DNA of 64,000 nt, taken from NCBI RefSeq assembly GCF_022631375.1, contig NZ_JALBGC010000004.1:744001-808000 (forward strand). The letters are read 5' to 3'. Origin of the DNA: Hymenobacter cyanobacteriorum. GTDB taxonomy: Bacteria; Bacteroidota; Bacteroidia; Cytophagales; Hymenobacteraceae. Position numbers and translations under genes: made by a program. The notes below the pieces were generated by a model. That model searched no databases. It was not told where the DNA came from and saw only the letters and a program-made list of their open reading frames with translations. Below, one piece after another: positions 8,302-19,572 of the stretch (positions are counted from its first letter, which is position 1; each line of letters starts with the position of its first letter).

Positions 8302-8336
8302 AAAAAAAGCCCCGCGTCCTGCGCGGGGCTTTTTTG
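8302..8336. terminator. Strong hairpin terminator
   Basis: AAAAAAAGCCCCGCG ... CGCGGGGCTTTTTT forms a near-perfect GC stem with A and T runs on either side. On the minus strand it lies just beyond the end of the gene at 8365-8799, so it probably ends that transcript. Confidence 0.8.
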
Positions 8337-8364
8337 GTAGCCAGACGGGCCTCCCCGCAGCCCC

Positions 8365-8799
8365 CTAGCGCACCTTGCCGCTGCCGGAAGGCTTCTTATT
8401 GCGCGGTTTCCCTTTGTAGCTCGTGCTCACCAGCGGCATCATGGTCAGGTCGAGCGGTTTGCAGTTGATGAGGGGCAGCTCCAGGGTGGCGTAGCCCACG
8501 GCCGTCACTTCCATCACAGTATTGCGCGGAATGGCCTGCTTGGCGGTGATGATGTAGTGGCCCTCCGAGTTGGTGCTGAAAGCATCGGGGCTGAAGCCTT
8601 GGCCGGGGATGCGCAGCATGATGGTAGCCCCCGTAAGCGGATAAGCAAACGGGTCGGTGACGCGGCCGGTCAGCACCCGGCATTCCAGTTCGGTAGGCAG
8701 CGTGGCAGGGGCTGCTGGCGAGGCTGGCTGCTGCTGGGCCCGCGCAATAGTAGCCGTCAGGAGCAAAGCCAGCTTCACCATCATCATCAGGTACTTCAT
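8365..8799 (-). CDS. Secreted protein with carboxypeptidase-like regulatory domain
   Basis: 144 residues from the ATG at 8799; the longer frame to 9012 has no coherent N-terminus. Residues 1-22 are a signal peptide (MMMVKLALLLTATIARAQ). The remainder is one CarboxypepD_reg-like sandwich: CRVLTGRVTDPFAYPLTGATIML, TNSEGHYIITA, and a strand ending VTAVGYATLELP. The C-terminus is basic. It resembles the regulatory domain of TonB-dependent receptors without a barrel, and probably works at the periplasmic side. It shares this domain type with the gene at 5313. Confidence 0.7.
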   Translation of the reverse strand: MKYLMMMVKLALLLTATIARAQQQPASPAAPATLPTELECRVLTGRVTDPFAYPLTGATIMLRIPGQGFSPDAFSTNSEGHYIITAKQAIPRNTVMEVTAVGYATLELPLINCKPLDLTMMPLVSTSYKGKPRNKKPSGSGKVR

Positions 8800-9044
8800 A
8801 AGAGAAGCGCAAACAAACAGAATGGAATGAGGCGCGGCGGGAAGCGGGCCAGTAATGGCCCGCCTCCCGCCGGCAAAACAGATAAACGAACGATGCGGTA
8901 GAAAACAACCGGCCCGGACAACAGCTAGGCATGCCAATGTAGCAATTCCTTTGCTAACGTAGCGCGGACTACTCTGTGAATCAACGTAAAATCGCACTGA
9001 ATGGCGGCCCACCAGTCCTTATCGGCAAGGGGTATTCCAGCTAG

Positions 9045-10292
9045 CTATTGCGGGGTAGTTGCAGTAGCGGGCGCGGGCGCGGGTTCCGGCCACGCTGCCA
9101 GCCCGGCCACCGCCGCCAGGCACAGCGCAAACCACGCCCACGGCAGCCGCAAATCGAGCACCGACAGCCCCCCAAATACCAATGCCGTGCTGAAGCTGGC
9201 CAGCGACTGAAACGCCTGGTTCAGGCCGAAGATTTCGCCACGGTCGGCTTCGGTAGTGCGGCGGGCCAGCCGCCCCTCCAGCAGCCCCTGAATGAGCGAG
9301 AGCGTGAGGCAGTCGGCCGTTACCAGCGCGTAGAGGGCCACTTTCGAGGTACCCATCAGGCCGTAGCCGGCCAGCACCGGCGTGCCCAGTGCCGCCAGCC
9401 ACACAATGGCCCGGCGTTGGTCGAGCCGGTCGGCCAGAAAGGTGTAAAATCCGTAATTCAACGCCACACTCAGCGCCCCGAAAAACATGAAGAAGTAGGA
9501 AATCTGGCGCGCATCGAGGTGCAACGGCCCCAGGCTGACGAACGGCACAAAGTAGAAATAATACCCCGTGCTGAGCGTGAGGCACACCTGCGTGAGCACA
9601 ATGCGTCGCACACCGGGGCTCTGCTGGTCTTTCACCCGCAGTCGGGCCCACAGCGTGAGCGGGTTGAGGCTGGCGGCCAGTTCGGCGCGCAGCTCGGCCC
9701 CGCGCACGCCCCCGCGCCCGGCATGGGTTTCGGGCAGCCACAGGCTTAGTCCGATATTCAGGGCGGCTAAGGCCACAGCCAGCCGCACCACGTAGCCAGC
9801 CTGCTGGGCCGGCGGCACCTGCAGAAAGGTCAGCATCAGCCCCGAAGCCATGGGCCCCAGCACGAAGCCCAGCGAGATAATCGCGCCCTCGATGCCGAGG
9901 TTGCGAAACAACTGCTCGGGTTTCGAAATATCGGTAATAGCCGAGCGCACCGTGGCATACATGCCGTTGGTGAGGCCGTCGGAAACGCGGTTCACGAAGT
10001 ACAGCCCCGCCCGCACCGGCAGCAGCAGCGCATTGGCCAGCAGGGTGCCCACCGCCGACAGAATGAAGATGGGCCGCCGCCCGTAGCCGTCGCCCAGCCG
10101 CCCCAGCAGCGGGGCCGAAAACAGCTGCACGCCCAGAAAAACGCCCGTGCCCACGCTCAGCCACAGCTGCGGCCGGGGCAACCCCCGCACAAACTCCGGT
10201 AGCACCGGTCCCACTGCCGCCCCCACAATCACATCAACCAGAATAATGGCGTAGAGCAGCGGCAGGCGGCGGTCAGTCGGAATCAAGGGCAC
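9045..10292 (-). CDS. MFS transporter, TetA/drug-exporter-like
   Basis: 415 residues with about 12 hydrophobic segments. The loop 2-3 motif GRLGDGYGRRPIFI and the TM5 motif GFVLGPMASGLM are those of drug:H+ antiporters of the TCR/Tet branch. The second half starts near the NPLTLWARLRV linker at residue 212. The substrate cannot be told. The gene is monocistronic: a terminator-bounded region lies downstream and an inverted repeat (10305-10369) lies just upstream of the start. Confidence 0.85.
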   Translation of the reverse strand: MPLIPTDRRLPLLYAIILVDVIVGAAVGPVLPEFVRGLPRPQLWLSVGTGVFLGVQLFSAPLLGRLGDGYGRRPIFILSAVGTLLANALLLPVRAGLYFVNRVSDGLTNGMYATVRSAITDISKPEQLFRNLGIEGAIISLGFVLGPMASGLMLTFLQVPPAQQAGYVVRLAVALAALNIGLSLWLPETHAGRGGVRGAELRAELAASLNPLTLWARLRVKDQQSPGVRRIVLTQVCLTLSTGYYFYFVPFVSLGPLHLDARQISYFFMFFGALSVALNYGFYTFLADRLDQRRAIVWLAALGTPVLAGYGLMGTSKVALYALVTADCLTLSLIQGLLEGRLARRTTEADRGEIFGLNQAFQSLASFSTALVFGGLSVLDLRLPWAWFALCLAAVAGLAAWPEPAPAPATATTPQ

Positions 10293-10304
10293 GGCGGTAA
10301 AAGT

Positions 10305-10369
10305 AGCGCGGACTTTGTAGTCCGCGCCTGATTGTCTTGCCTAGAAACGCGGACTACAAAGTCCGCGCT
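10305..10369. repeat. Inverted repeat, GCGCGGACTTTGTAGTCCGCG type
   Basis: Arms 10305-10326 and 10348-10369 (22 bases) are perfect reverse complements. Each arm is itself nearly palindromic (GCGGACT...AGTCCGC), so either one long or two short hairpins can form. It lies between the divergent MFS and aldo/keto reductase genes. Confidence 0.85.
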
Positions 10370-10452
10370 GCAGCTCCTTTCAAACAATTCTGTTTCTCAA
10401 GCGTCTTACAAAACGCCCCAACACCTGGGCTTTTCATTCTAACCTACTGCAC

Positions 10453-11313
10453 ATGCCCAATAACACCACCTATCCCGCCACCTTCACCATCGGCGGCGAC
10501 CTTACCGTAAACCGCCTCGGCTACGGCGCCATGCGCATCACCGGCGAAGGCATCTGGGGCCCGCCCGCCGACCACGACGAATCCATCCGCGTGCTGAAGC
10601 GGGCCGTGGAGCTCGGCGTCAACTTCATCGACACGGCCGACAGCTACGGCCCCAACGTGTCGGAAGAGTTGATTGCTGAAGCCCTGCGCCCATATGCCAA
10701 CGGCCTCGTCATCGCCACCAAGGGCGGCCTGCTGCGCACCGGCCCCAACGAGTGGCCCATCGACGCCAGCCCCAAGCACCTCGAAGAAGCCCTCAACGGT
10801 AGCCTCAAACGCCTGAAAGTCGACCAAATCGACCTCTACCAGCTGCACCGCATCGACCCCAACGTACCCTTCGAAGATACGCTCAAATTCCTGCAAAAAG
10901 CGCAGCAGGATGGCCGCATCAAGCACATCGGCCTGTCTGAAGTGAGCGTGGCCGACATTAAAAAGGCGCAGGAGTTCGTGCCCATCGTGTCGGTACAGAA
11001 CATGTACAGCGTCGAAAACCGCAAGTGGGAAGCCGAACTCACCTACACCCGCGAGCAGAACATTGCCTTCATCCCGTGGTTCCCGCTCGGCGGCGGCAAT
11101 GCCGACGCCCTCAAAGCCCTCGACCAATTGGCTGCCAAACACGGCGTGAAGCCCCAGCAAATTGCTCTGAGCTGGCTGCTGCACCACTCGCCCAACATCC
11201 TGCTCATCCCCGGCACCTCCAAAGTGAAGCACTTGGAAGAGAACATGAAAACGGCCGACATCCGGTTGTCGGCTGAGGATATGCAGGCACTGGATGCCAT
11301 TCAGCCGGCCTAA
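10453..11313 (+). CDS. Aldo/keto reductase family oxidoreductase
   Basis: 286 residues with a TIM-barrel. The catalytic tetrad can be assigned by position: Asp60 (FIDTADSYG), Tyr65, Lys90 (VIATKGG) and His132 (LYQLHRID). The C-terminal NADPH site is IPGTSKVKHLEENMKT. The sequence GYGAMRITG at the N-terminus is the YeaE/YdbC-like AKR group. It would reduce small aldehydes or ketones with NADPH in the cytosol; the true substrate is unknown. It is transcribed towards sdhB and separated from it by a repeat and a shared terminator. Confidence 0.88.
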   Translation: MPNNTTYPATFTIGGDLTVNRLGYGAMRITGEGIWGPPADHDESIRVLKRAVELGVNFIDTADSYGPNVSEELIAEALRPYANGLVIATKGGLLRTGPNEWPIDASPKHLEEALNGSLKRLKVDQIDLYQLHRIDPNVPFEDTLKFLQKAQQDGRIKHIGLSEVSVADIKKAQEFVPIVSVQNMYSVENRKWEAELTYTREQNIAFIPWFPLGGGNADALKALDQLAAKHGVKPQQIALSWLLHHSPNILLIPGTSKVKHLEENMKTADIRLSAEDMQALDAIQPA

Positions 11314-11326
11314 AGAGCATTAGCCC

Positions 11327-11415
11327 AATGTAGAGACGCGACACTTCGCGTCTCGTCGTTGAACGATATCACAACGACGCGGTGCCGGAGACGCGAAGTG
11401 TCGCGTCTCTACATT
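11327..11415. repeat. Inverted repeat, TAGAGACGCGACACTTCGCGTCTC type
   Basis: Two perfect 28-base arms (11327-11354, 11388-11415). As in the repeat at 10305, each arm contains an inner palindrome (GAGACGCGA..TCGCGTCTC). It lies just after the aldo/keto reductase gene. Confidence 0.85.
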
Positions 11416-11427
11416 ATTCTTCAACTC

Positions 11428-11469
11428 AACGAAAAGCCCCGGCAGTTGAAACTGCCGGGGCTTTTCGTT
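11428..11469. terminator. Bidirectional terminator between the aldo/keto reductase and sdhB
   Basis: AACGAAAAGCCCCGGCAGTT and its reverse complement are separated by two bases. The AAAA and TTTT parts give termination in both directions for the convergent genes. Confidence 0.85.
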
Positions 11470-11486
11470 TCTTCCGTCTCACTGCT

Positions 11487-12272
11487 TTATGCCAGGTTGT
11501 TCGACGCCGCTTTGGCAGCCAGGAACTCACGGTTCAGAATAGCAATGTTTTCCAGCGAGATGCCCACCGGGCACTCGGCCGCGCACGAGCCGATGTTAGT
11601 ACAGGCGCCGAAGCCTTCCTTGTCCATCTGCGCCACCATGTTCTCGACGCGGGTTTTGCGCTCGACCTGGCCCTGGGGCAGCAGCGCGAGCTGCGACACC
11701 TTGGCCGAAACGAACAGCATGGCCGATGCATTCTTGCAAGCCGCTACGCACGCGCCGCAGCCGATGCAGGTAGCCGCCTCAAACGCGCGGTCCGAAATTT
11801 CTTTCGGAATCGGAATCTCGTTGCCGTCGGGGGCGCCGCCGGTGTTCACGCTCACGTAGCCGCCGGCCTGAATGATGCGGTCGAACGCCGAGCGGTCCAC
11901 GCTCAGGTCCTTGTTCACCGGGAAGGCGTTGGCGCGCCAGGGCTCGATGGTGATGGTGTCGCCATCCGAGAACTTGCGCATGTGGAGTTGGCAGGTGGTC
12001 GTGCCCTTCTCGGGGCCGTGCGAGCGGCCGTTGATGAACAAGTCGCACGAGCCGCAGATGCCCTCGCGGCAGTCGTGGTCGAAGGCTACCGGGTCCTGGC
12101 CGCCGCGCAGCAGGTCCTCGTTCAGCACGTCGAGCATCTCCAGAAACGACATGTCGGGCGAAATGTCCTTCACGTGGTACTCCACAATATTCCCCTGGGC
12201 CTGGCGGTTGGGCTGCCGCCACACTTTCAGGGTCAGGTTCATCGGTTTAGCGTTGGGGTTGGAACCGGCCAT
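11487..12272 (-). CDS. sdhB: Succinate dehydrogenase/fumarate reductase iron-sulfur subunit
   Basis: 261 residues. The N-terminal 2Fe-2S site is Cys68, Cys73, Cys76 and Cys94 (CREGICGSC ... TTTCQ). The C-terminal part has CIGCGACVAAC for one cluster and CTNIGSCAAECPVGI for the other cysteines of the 4Fe-4S and 3Fe-4S clusters. It carries electrons from the flavin of SdhA to the membrane b-heme subunit, in the TCA cycle and respiratory chain. It is the last gene of sdhC-sdhA-sdhB and ends at a bidirectional terminator. Bacteroidota use this b558-type three-subunit enzyme in either direction. Confidence 0.95.
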   Translation of the reverse strand: MAGSNPNAKPMNLTLKVWRQPNRQAQGNIVEYHVKDISPDMSFLEMLDVLNEDLLRGGQDPVAFDHDCREGICGSCDLFINGRSHGPEKGTTTCQLHMRKFSDGDTITIEPWRANAFPVNKDLSVDRSAFDRIIQAGGYVSVNTGGAPDGNEIPIPKEISDRAFEAATCIGCGACVAACKNASAMLFVSAKVSQLALLPQGQVERKTRVENMVAQMDKEGFGACTNIGSCAAECPVGISLENIAILNREFLAAKAASNNLA

Positions 12273-12285
12273 TGGTTGTAAACTA

Positions 12286-12372
12286 TTAGCTGTTAGCTGA
12301 TAGCTGTTAGCTTTTGATACTGCAAGACGTTAGAACAATGCTAACAGCCAGCAGCTAATGGCTAACAGCTCA
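12286..12372. repeat. Imperfect inverted repeat, TTAGCTGTTAGCTGATAGCTG type
   Basis: Tandem TAGCTGTTAGC units on the left and GCTAACAGC...GGCTAACAGCT on the right. It fills the 106-base gap between sdhA and sdhB inside the operon. Confidence 0.75.
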
Positions 12373-12378
12373 AAATAA

Positions 12379-14313
<1,935 letters not shown>

Positions 14314-14416
14314 AGGGTGACGGAATTGAGGGAGTGACTGAGTGATTGACTGCTAGCGTAACCGCAAACGGTTGCGGAGGTTAGCGCGGCCGGTAGGTTT
14401 TATCGGCGCCGGTCAA

Positions 14417-15175
14417 TTAAAAAATAGAAGCTACGCTGTGCAGCAGCGCCGGCGCGTTGGCAGCCAGCTCGCCCTGCTCGTTGGTGAACAGGAAGAAGTA
14501 CAGCGGCATCGACGCAAAGCCTGCCGATACCACCACGGCGAAAGCATAGCCCACGTACTTGATGAGCGGCGTGTACTTGCGGTGGTTCAGGCCCAGGGTC
14601 TGGAAGCCCGAGCGGAAGCCGTGCCACAGGTGGTAGCCGAGGCTGATTTGAGCAGCCACGTACAGCAGCACGTACCACCAGATGTGGAACGACGACACCA
14701 CGGCCATGTACAGGTTGTCGTAGTCGCGGGTCGCTTCGTCGGCTCCGCCCATGCGGGGCAGGTCGCCGGCAAAGCGGGCGCGCCAGAAGAAGTTGTAGAG
14801 GTGAACAATCAGGAAAATCAGGATGATGCTGCCCAGGATGCCCATGTTGCGCGAGGTCCATTCCGAGTTCTGCTCCGAGTGGTTGCTCACGTAGCCCTGG
14901 CTGCCGCGGGCCGCCTTGTTGCGGCGGGTGAGGGCAAACGCTTCAAAAATGTGAAAGCCAAAGCCCAGCACCAAGCCCCACTCGATGGTGCGGATGATGG
15001 GGTTGGTGCCCATGAAGTGCGAATAGGTATTGAAGGCCGCGCCCTGGTCGTGCTTGAAAAGCTGCAGGTTGCCAATGAGGTGAACCACCAGGAACGTGCA
15101 CAGAAACAGGCCCGTAACGGCCATAATAATTTTCCGGCCGATGCTGCTGGTGAGTGTTTTGGTTATCCAACTCAT
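14417..15175 (-). CDS. sdhC: Succinate dehydrogenase cytochrome b subunit
   Basis: 252 residues from the ATG at 15175; the frame continues to 15295, but the added 40 residues cross the promoter. Five membrane helices are seen, the first at SSIGRKIIMAVTGLFLCTFLVVHLIGNL. Candidate heme ligand histidines lie in the first, second and later helices (VVHLIGN, FGFHIFEAF, SLGYHLWHGF). This is the single-subunit b558 family binding two b hemes and menaquinone. It is the first gene of the operon and its promoter has a good -33/-7 pair. Confidence 0.92.
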   Translation of the reverse strand: MSWITKTLTSSIGRKIIMAVTGLFLCTFLVVHLIGNLQLFKHDQGAAFNTYSHFMGTNPIIRTIEWGLVLGFGFHIFEAFALTRRNKAARGSQGYVSNHSEQNSEWTSRNMGILGSIILIFLIVHLYNFFWRARFAGDLPRMGGADEATRDYDNLYMAVVSSFHIWWYVLLYVAAQISLGYHLWHGFRSGFQTLGLNHRKYTPLIKYVGYAFAVVVSAGFASMPLYFFLFTNEQGELAANAPALLHSVASIF

Positions 15176-15219
15176 AAAGTCGCCAAACTTGGGAAGTGAA
15201 GAAGTATGTTTAGGTCGCC

Positions 15220-15251
15220 CAAAGGTAGGCCCCAACCCGCAAACCGGCCAA
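15220..15251 (-). promoter_or_regulatory. Promoter of the sdh operon
   Basis: On the minus strand, TTG (15251-15249), a 21-base spacer, then TACCTTTG (15227-15220). This fits the Bacteroidota TTG/TAnnTTTG consensus and leaves a leader of about 40 bases before sdhC. Confidence 0.7.
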
Positions 15252-15412
15252 CGACCGGCCCGATTCTTGCGCGCAACCCGGGTTGCGTTAAACATTGCCG
15301 GCCGTGGTGAATCTATCCGCCGCCGGCATCGTTAACACGCACGGCCCCGTGGTTGTTAACGCGCCGGGCGGCTTGCCTGCACTTCCTTTTCCCGTACTAT
15401 TTCTGATTACCT

Positions 15413-18376
15413 ATGACCACACTCTTTTCCCTTCGGGTACGGAGCGGGGCCCGGCTGGCGCTGGCGCTGCTGGGTTTGCTGGCTTTTATGGCCTTGCGCC
15501 CCGATTCTGCTCATGCCACTCACCTGCGCGCCGGCGACATCAAGGCTACCTACGACACCACTACGGGCCCTAGCTACAACCCACGCCGGGTGTTTTTTCG
15601 GATGGTTCTTTACACGGACATCTCTAATTCTGCCTATGCTAAGCAGCCAACGGCGACTATTTTTTTCGGCGATGGAACTGCCACTTGCCCCAACCAAGAA
15701 ATACCGCGCACAACGCCCGATGCCGTACCGGTGCCATCGGACCCCCGAGTAGGCAGCAACGTTTACCTGTTCGAACACATCTACCCGGCCTCCGGTACCT
15801 ACGTCGTCAGCTTCGTAGGTGAAAATAGAAATGGGACCGTGCGTAACATGGCGACGCCAAGTACGCAGAATTTTTACATTGCTACGACCATTTACCTCGA
15901 CCCTACGCTTCGCGGCAACCACGGTGCCATTTTACGGGCACCAGCCATTGACCGAGGAGCAATGGGGCAGATTTTTCTGCACAACCCGGCGGCGTATGAT
16001 GCCGATGGCGACTCGCTGGCCTTTCGCCTGGCTCCCAGTCGGCAAGTGCCCGGTGGCAGTGGTGCGCTTGCGTCGGTGCTGGGGCCGCCCTGCGTAGGCA
16101 CGGGCACCAGCCCTACGGGGACTAACCGGCCGGAGCTGGTTGCGATTCCCTGTACCGGCTACCATTATCCAAACGACCCGGTGGTGGCGGCGCCTGCGGT
16201 GAAAGAGGACGGTACTTCCCCGGCTACGTTCGAAATAGATGCCCGCACCGGCCAGCTAACCTGGAATGCACCAGTGGCCGCGGGCGAGTACAACGTAGCA
16301 ATTGAAATACTGGAATACCGGCGCTCGCCGGGTGGGTTCGACCTCATCGGTCTGGTGATAAGGGATATGCAGATTACCATTGCGGCGACCAGCAACGTGC
16401 GGCCCAAGCTGACGATTCCGGCCGACTTGTGCGTGGTTGCCGGCACCCAGGTGCGCGGCGTGGTAACGGCCGTGGATGGAACCGGAGCCAATACCACTCA
16501 AACTCCCGTGACGCTGTTTGCCTACTCGGGTATTTTGCCGCCCGCCACGTTTGTGCAAACGCAGGCTGGGCCGCCCACCGCCACGGCAAACTTTACTTGG
16601 AACACGGCCTGTAACAATGTGGCCAAGGAGCCTTATTTGGTGGTATTTAAGGCGCAGGACAACCCGAGCCCGAACACGAATACCAATCCGCCCCTGATTG
16701 ATGAGAAAACCTGGCGCATAACGGTGGTGGGCCCGCCCCCGCAGAATCTGGTCGCTACTCCCGTGGCCAACAACAACGTGCAGCTGACCTGGGACTCGTA
16801 TACCTGCACCAACGCCCAGTATATGTACGTCTACCGCAAGGAAGGGCCTTCGACGGGTTTCGTGCCGGGCGGTTGCCTCACGGGTATTCCGGCCAGCGCG
16901 GGCTACACGCTCATCAAGCGGGTAGCCGCTTCGGACCTGGGCTATCTCGACAACAACCCCGACGCCACGGGCACGGCCCGGGGGTTGAAGCGGGGTGTGA
17001 ACTATTGCTACCGCATCTACGCGGGCTTTCCGCCGCCGGCGCTGGGCGAGAGCATTGCCTCGAACGAGGCCTGTACGGTTATTCCGGGCCGCGAGGCATT
17101 GCTGACCAAGGTTGACGTAGCAACTACCGGCACTACTACCGGCCAGATTCAGGTGTGCTGGACGCAACCGCGCACGGGCACCAGCGCGGCCTTCACCGGC
17201 ACCGCGAGCTACGTGCTGGCGCGGGCCGAGGGCCTGAACCCGGCAGTGGCTGATTTCCGCGACATCGCCACCATTACCTCGCTGGCTGATACCTGCTACA
17301 CCGATGGCACCCTGAACACGCTAAGCAAGCAATACACCTACAAGTTGAGCTTTGTACGGACTTTCCCTGCCGGACAGGGTGCCGCCATTACGGAAACGAC
17401 AGCCCCGGCTAGCAGCGTGCGGACCAGCGCAGTACCGCGCAACGGGGGCACGGCCGCTACCGTGAGCTGGACATTTAACGTGCCCTGGGATAATACTGCT
17501 CAGCTTACGCAGGTGTTCCGCAAGGGCCCTGGCACCACCGGGGCCTATGTGCAGGTGGGCACGGCCACAAGCACAGCAACCGGCGGCACTTATGCCGACA
17601 ACGACCCCACGCTGGTAAAAAACCAACAGTATTGCTACTACGTGCGCACCGTTGGGCGCTACGCTGCTTATCCATTCCTGAACAACCTGCCCAACCGCAG
17701 CCAGGAGAATTGTGTGGTGCTGAGTGCGCCGCCCTGCACGCCGCAACTGACGTTGCTGTCGGTCAACTGCGACAGCCTTGCCAGTCTGCAGGAATTTCCC
17801 CGGCAGAACGACCGGTACGTGAACCGCCTGCGCTGGACACCCCTGACCAATACCCCCGCAGGTTGCGATGCCAGCAACCTTAGCTACAACGTCTTTTACC
17901 GGCCGAGCCAGTCGGGCCCCTTCCGCCTGGTGGGCACTACCACCGCCACCAGTTTTGTGCACACCGACCTGATTTTCTCGGCCGGCTGCTACCGGGTGCA
18001 GGCCGTGGCGTCCAGTGGCCTGGTGAGCGATTCAAGCAACGTGGTCTGCCAGGACAATTGCTTGTTCTTCAAGCTGCCCAATATCTTCACGCCCAACGGC
18101 GACGGGCAGAACGCCGTGTTCCGGCCCAAGAACTACAGCCCAATACGGAGCATCCACTTCCAGGCCTACAATCGTTGGGGGGTGAAGGTGTTTGAAAATA
18201 CCACGACGGCCAGCGACCGCATCCTTATCAACTGGGATGGCGGTGGGGCCGTAACCGAAAATACGGCCAACCGCAAGGTGTCGGATGGGGTATATTTCTA
18301 CCTGGCCGAGGTGGAGTTTGCTGACTTTGCCAACACCAAGCGAACCTATAAAGGCTGGGTTGAGATAGTGCGCTAG
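15413..18376 (+). CDS. Large secreted protein with T9SS type B (gliding-associated) C-terminal domain
   Basis: 987 residues. Residues 1-36 are a signal peptide (LALALLGLLAFMAL...AHA). The mature protein begins THLRAGDI, the 'THxxGG/AGEI' start of cell-surface cargo. Several PKD/FN3-like beta domains follow, for example PPPQNLVATPVANNNVQLTWDSY near residue 440. Residues ~885-987 are the CHU_C/type B sorting domain: LPNIFTPNGDGQNAVF, FQAYNRWGVKVFE, W.GG..., VSDGVYFYLAEVEF. T9SS moves such proteins across the outer membrane. The gene is monocistronic and ends in a terminator. A surface adhesin or structural role is likely. Confidence 0.88.
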   Translation: MTTLFSLRVRSGARLALALLGLLAFMALRPDSAHATHLRAGDIKATYDTTTGPSYNPRRVFFRMVLYTDISNSAYAKQPTATIFFGDGTATCPNQEIPRTTPDAVPVPSDPRVGSNVYLFEHIYPASGTYVVSFVGENRNGTVRNMATPSTQNFYIATTIYLDPTLRGNHGAILRAPAIDRGAMGQIFLHNPAAYDADGDSLAFRLAPSRQVPGGSGALASVLGPPCVGTGTSPTGTNRPELVAIPCTGYHYPNDPVVAAPAVKEDGTSPATFEIDARTGQLTWNAPVAAGEYNVAIEILEYRRSPGGFDLIGLVIRDMQITIAATSNVRPKLTIPADLCVVAGTQVRGVVTAVDGTGANTTQTPVTLFAYSGILPPATFVQTQAGPPTATANFTWNTACNNVAKEPYLVVFKAQDNPSPNTNTNPPLIDEKTWRITVVGPPPQNLVATPVANNNVQLTWDSYTCTNAQYMYVYRKEGPSTGFVPGGCLTGIPASAGYTLIKRVAASDLGYLDNNPDATGTARGLKRGVNYCYRIYAGFPPPALGESIASNEACTVIPGREALLTKVDVATTGTTTGQIQVCWTQPRTGTSAAFTGTASYVLARAEGLNPAVADFRDIATITSLADTCYTDGTLNTLSKQYTYKLSFVRTFPAGQGAAITETTAPASSVRTSAVPRNGGTAATVSWTFNVPWDNTAQLTQVFRKGPGTTGAYVQVGTATSTATGGTYADNDPTLVKNQQYCYYVRTVGRYAAYPFLNNLPNRSQENCVVLSAPPCTPQLTLLSVNCDSLASLQEFPRQNDRYVNRLRWTPLTNTPAGCDASNLSYNVFYRPSQSGPFRLVGTTTATSFVHTDLIFSAGCYRVQAVASSGLVSDSSNVVCQDNCLFFKLPNIFTPNGDGQNAVFRPKNYSPIRSIHFQAYNRWGVKVFENTTTASDRILINWDGGGAVTENTANRKVSDGVYFYLAEVEFADFANTKRTYKGWVEIVR

Positions 18377-18400
18377 CGCGTGCCTGATACCAGCTGCTTA

Positions 18401-18432
18401 ACGGGCGGGCCAATTGGCCCGCCCGTTTTGTT
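18401..18432 (+). terminator. Terminator after the T9SS cargo gene
   Basis: ACGGGCGGGCC and GGCCCGCCCGT make an 11-bp stem with an AATT loop, followed by TTTGTT. It lies 24 bases after the stop codon. Confidence 0.85.
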
Positions 18433-18509
18433 GGGGCCGGCGGCGCTGCGAGCACATTTCGGGGCCAGCGCGTTTCTTTGGGCTTTCAACCCCGCTTAAT
18501 CTTCTTCCC

Positions 18510-19397
18510 GTGGTAAACACCGCCATTATTTTCCCTGGCCAGGGCAGCCAGTTTCCAGGCATGGCCCGCGAATTGTTCGACCAGAACCTCGACGCCCGCG
18601 CCCTGCTCACCCGCGCCAACGACATCCTGGGCTTCAGCCTCACCGACATCATGTTTGCGGGCTCGGATGAAGACCTGCGCCGCACCGATGTGACGCAACC
18701 AGCCATTTTTGTGCATTCGGTGGCGCAGTTTGTGGCCAAGCCGGAGGCGCAGCCCGCCAGCACGGCCGGCCACTCGCTGGGCGAGTTCTCGGCACTGGTA
18801 GCCGCCGGGGTGTTGAAATTTGAGGACGCGCTGCCGCTGGTGGCGCGCCGCGCCCGGGCCATGCAGGCCGCCTGCGAGGAGCAGCCCGGCACCATGGCCG
18901 CCATTCTGGGGCTGGAGGATGCCGTGGTGGAACGCATCTGCCAGGAAATCAGCGATGCCGGCAATGTGGTAGTAGCGGCCAACTACAACTGCCCCGGCCA
19001 ACTCGTCATTTCCGGCTCGGCCGAGGGCGTGGCCCAGGCCTGCGAGGCCCTGAAAGCCGCCGGGGCCAAGCGCGCCCTGCCGCTGCCCGTGGGTGGGGCC
19101 TTCCACTCGCCCCTGATGCAGAGCGCCGCCGCCGCCCTGGCCGAGGCCATCGAGAAAACCACCTTTGGCCCGGCCCGCTGCCCCGTGTACCAGAACGTGG
19201 ACGCGCTGCCCCACACCGACCCGGCCGAAATCAAGGCCAACCTGCTGGCCCAGCTCACGGCCCCCGTGCGCTGGACGCAGCTGGTGCAGCAAATGGCCGC
19301 CGACGGCGCCACCGACTTTGTGGAGTGCGGCCCCGGCAAGGTACTGCAGGGGCTGGTGAAGAAAATTGTGCCCACGGCTACAGTAGGCAGCTTTTAG
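18510..19397 (+). CDS. fabD: Malonyl-CoA:ACP transacylase
   Basis: 295 residues from the GTG at 18510, which starts VVNTAIIFPGQGSQFPGMA. The longer frame to 18414 runs into the preceding terminator. The nucleophile is Ser89 in the GHSLG elbow. The oxyanion motif GQGSQ is at residues 10-14, and the partner histidine is in PVGGAFHSPLMQ. It transfers malonyl from CoA to ACP at the start of fatty acid elongation. Length and order of motifs match FabD closely. It stands alone here, without other fab genes, and a long hairpin follows. Confidence 0.93.
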   Translation: MVNTAIIFPGQGSQFPGMARELFDQNLDARALLTRANDILGFSLTDIMFAGSDEDLRRTDVTQPAIFVHSVAQFVAKPEAQPASTAGHSLGEFSALVAAGVLKFEDALPLVARRARAMQAACEEQPGTMAAILGLEDAVVERICQEISDAGNVVVAANYNCPGQLVISGSAEGVAQACEALKAAGAKRALPLPVGGAFHSPLMQSAAAALAEAIEKTTFGPARCPVYQNVDALPHTDPAEIKANLLAQLTAPVRWTQLVQQMAADGATDFVECGPGKVLQGLVKKIVPTATVGSF

Positions 19398-19417
19398 CCC
19401 AACATAAAACGTAAGCG

Positions 19418-19509
19418 CTTGTACCCCTAACTTTTAATTCGGCCGCCAGAACGACGCGTACTCAGCTCGTTTTGGTGGCCGAATTGAAAATTCGGGGTAC
19501 AAGTTTTTT
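19418..19509. terminator. Long imperfect hairpin followed by T-run
   Basis: CTTGTACCCC...AATTCGGCCGCC and GGTGGCCGAATT...GGGGTACAAG pair over about 30 bases with few mismatches, then TTTTTTT. It could end the fabD transcript; its long imperfect stem also resembles the other repeats of the window. Confidence 0.7.
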
Positions 19510-19572
19510 TATTCCGTCGAGCTCCGGGCATAGCCGCCCCGCCAGAGCCGCCTGTCTCGTTTTCGCCAGCCA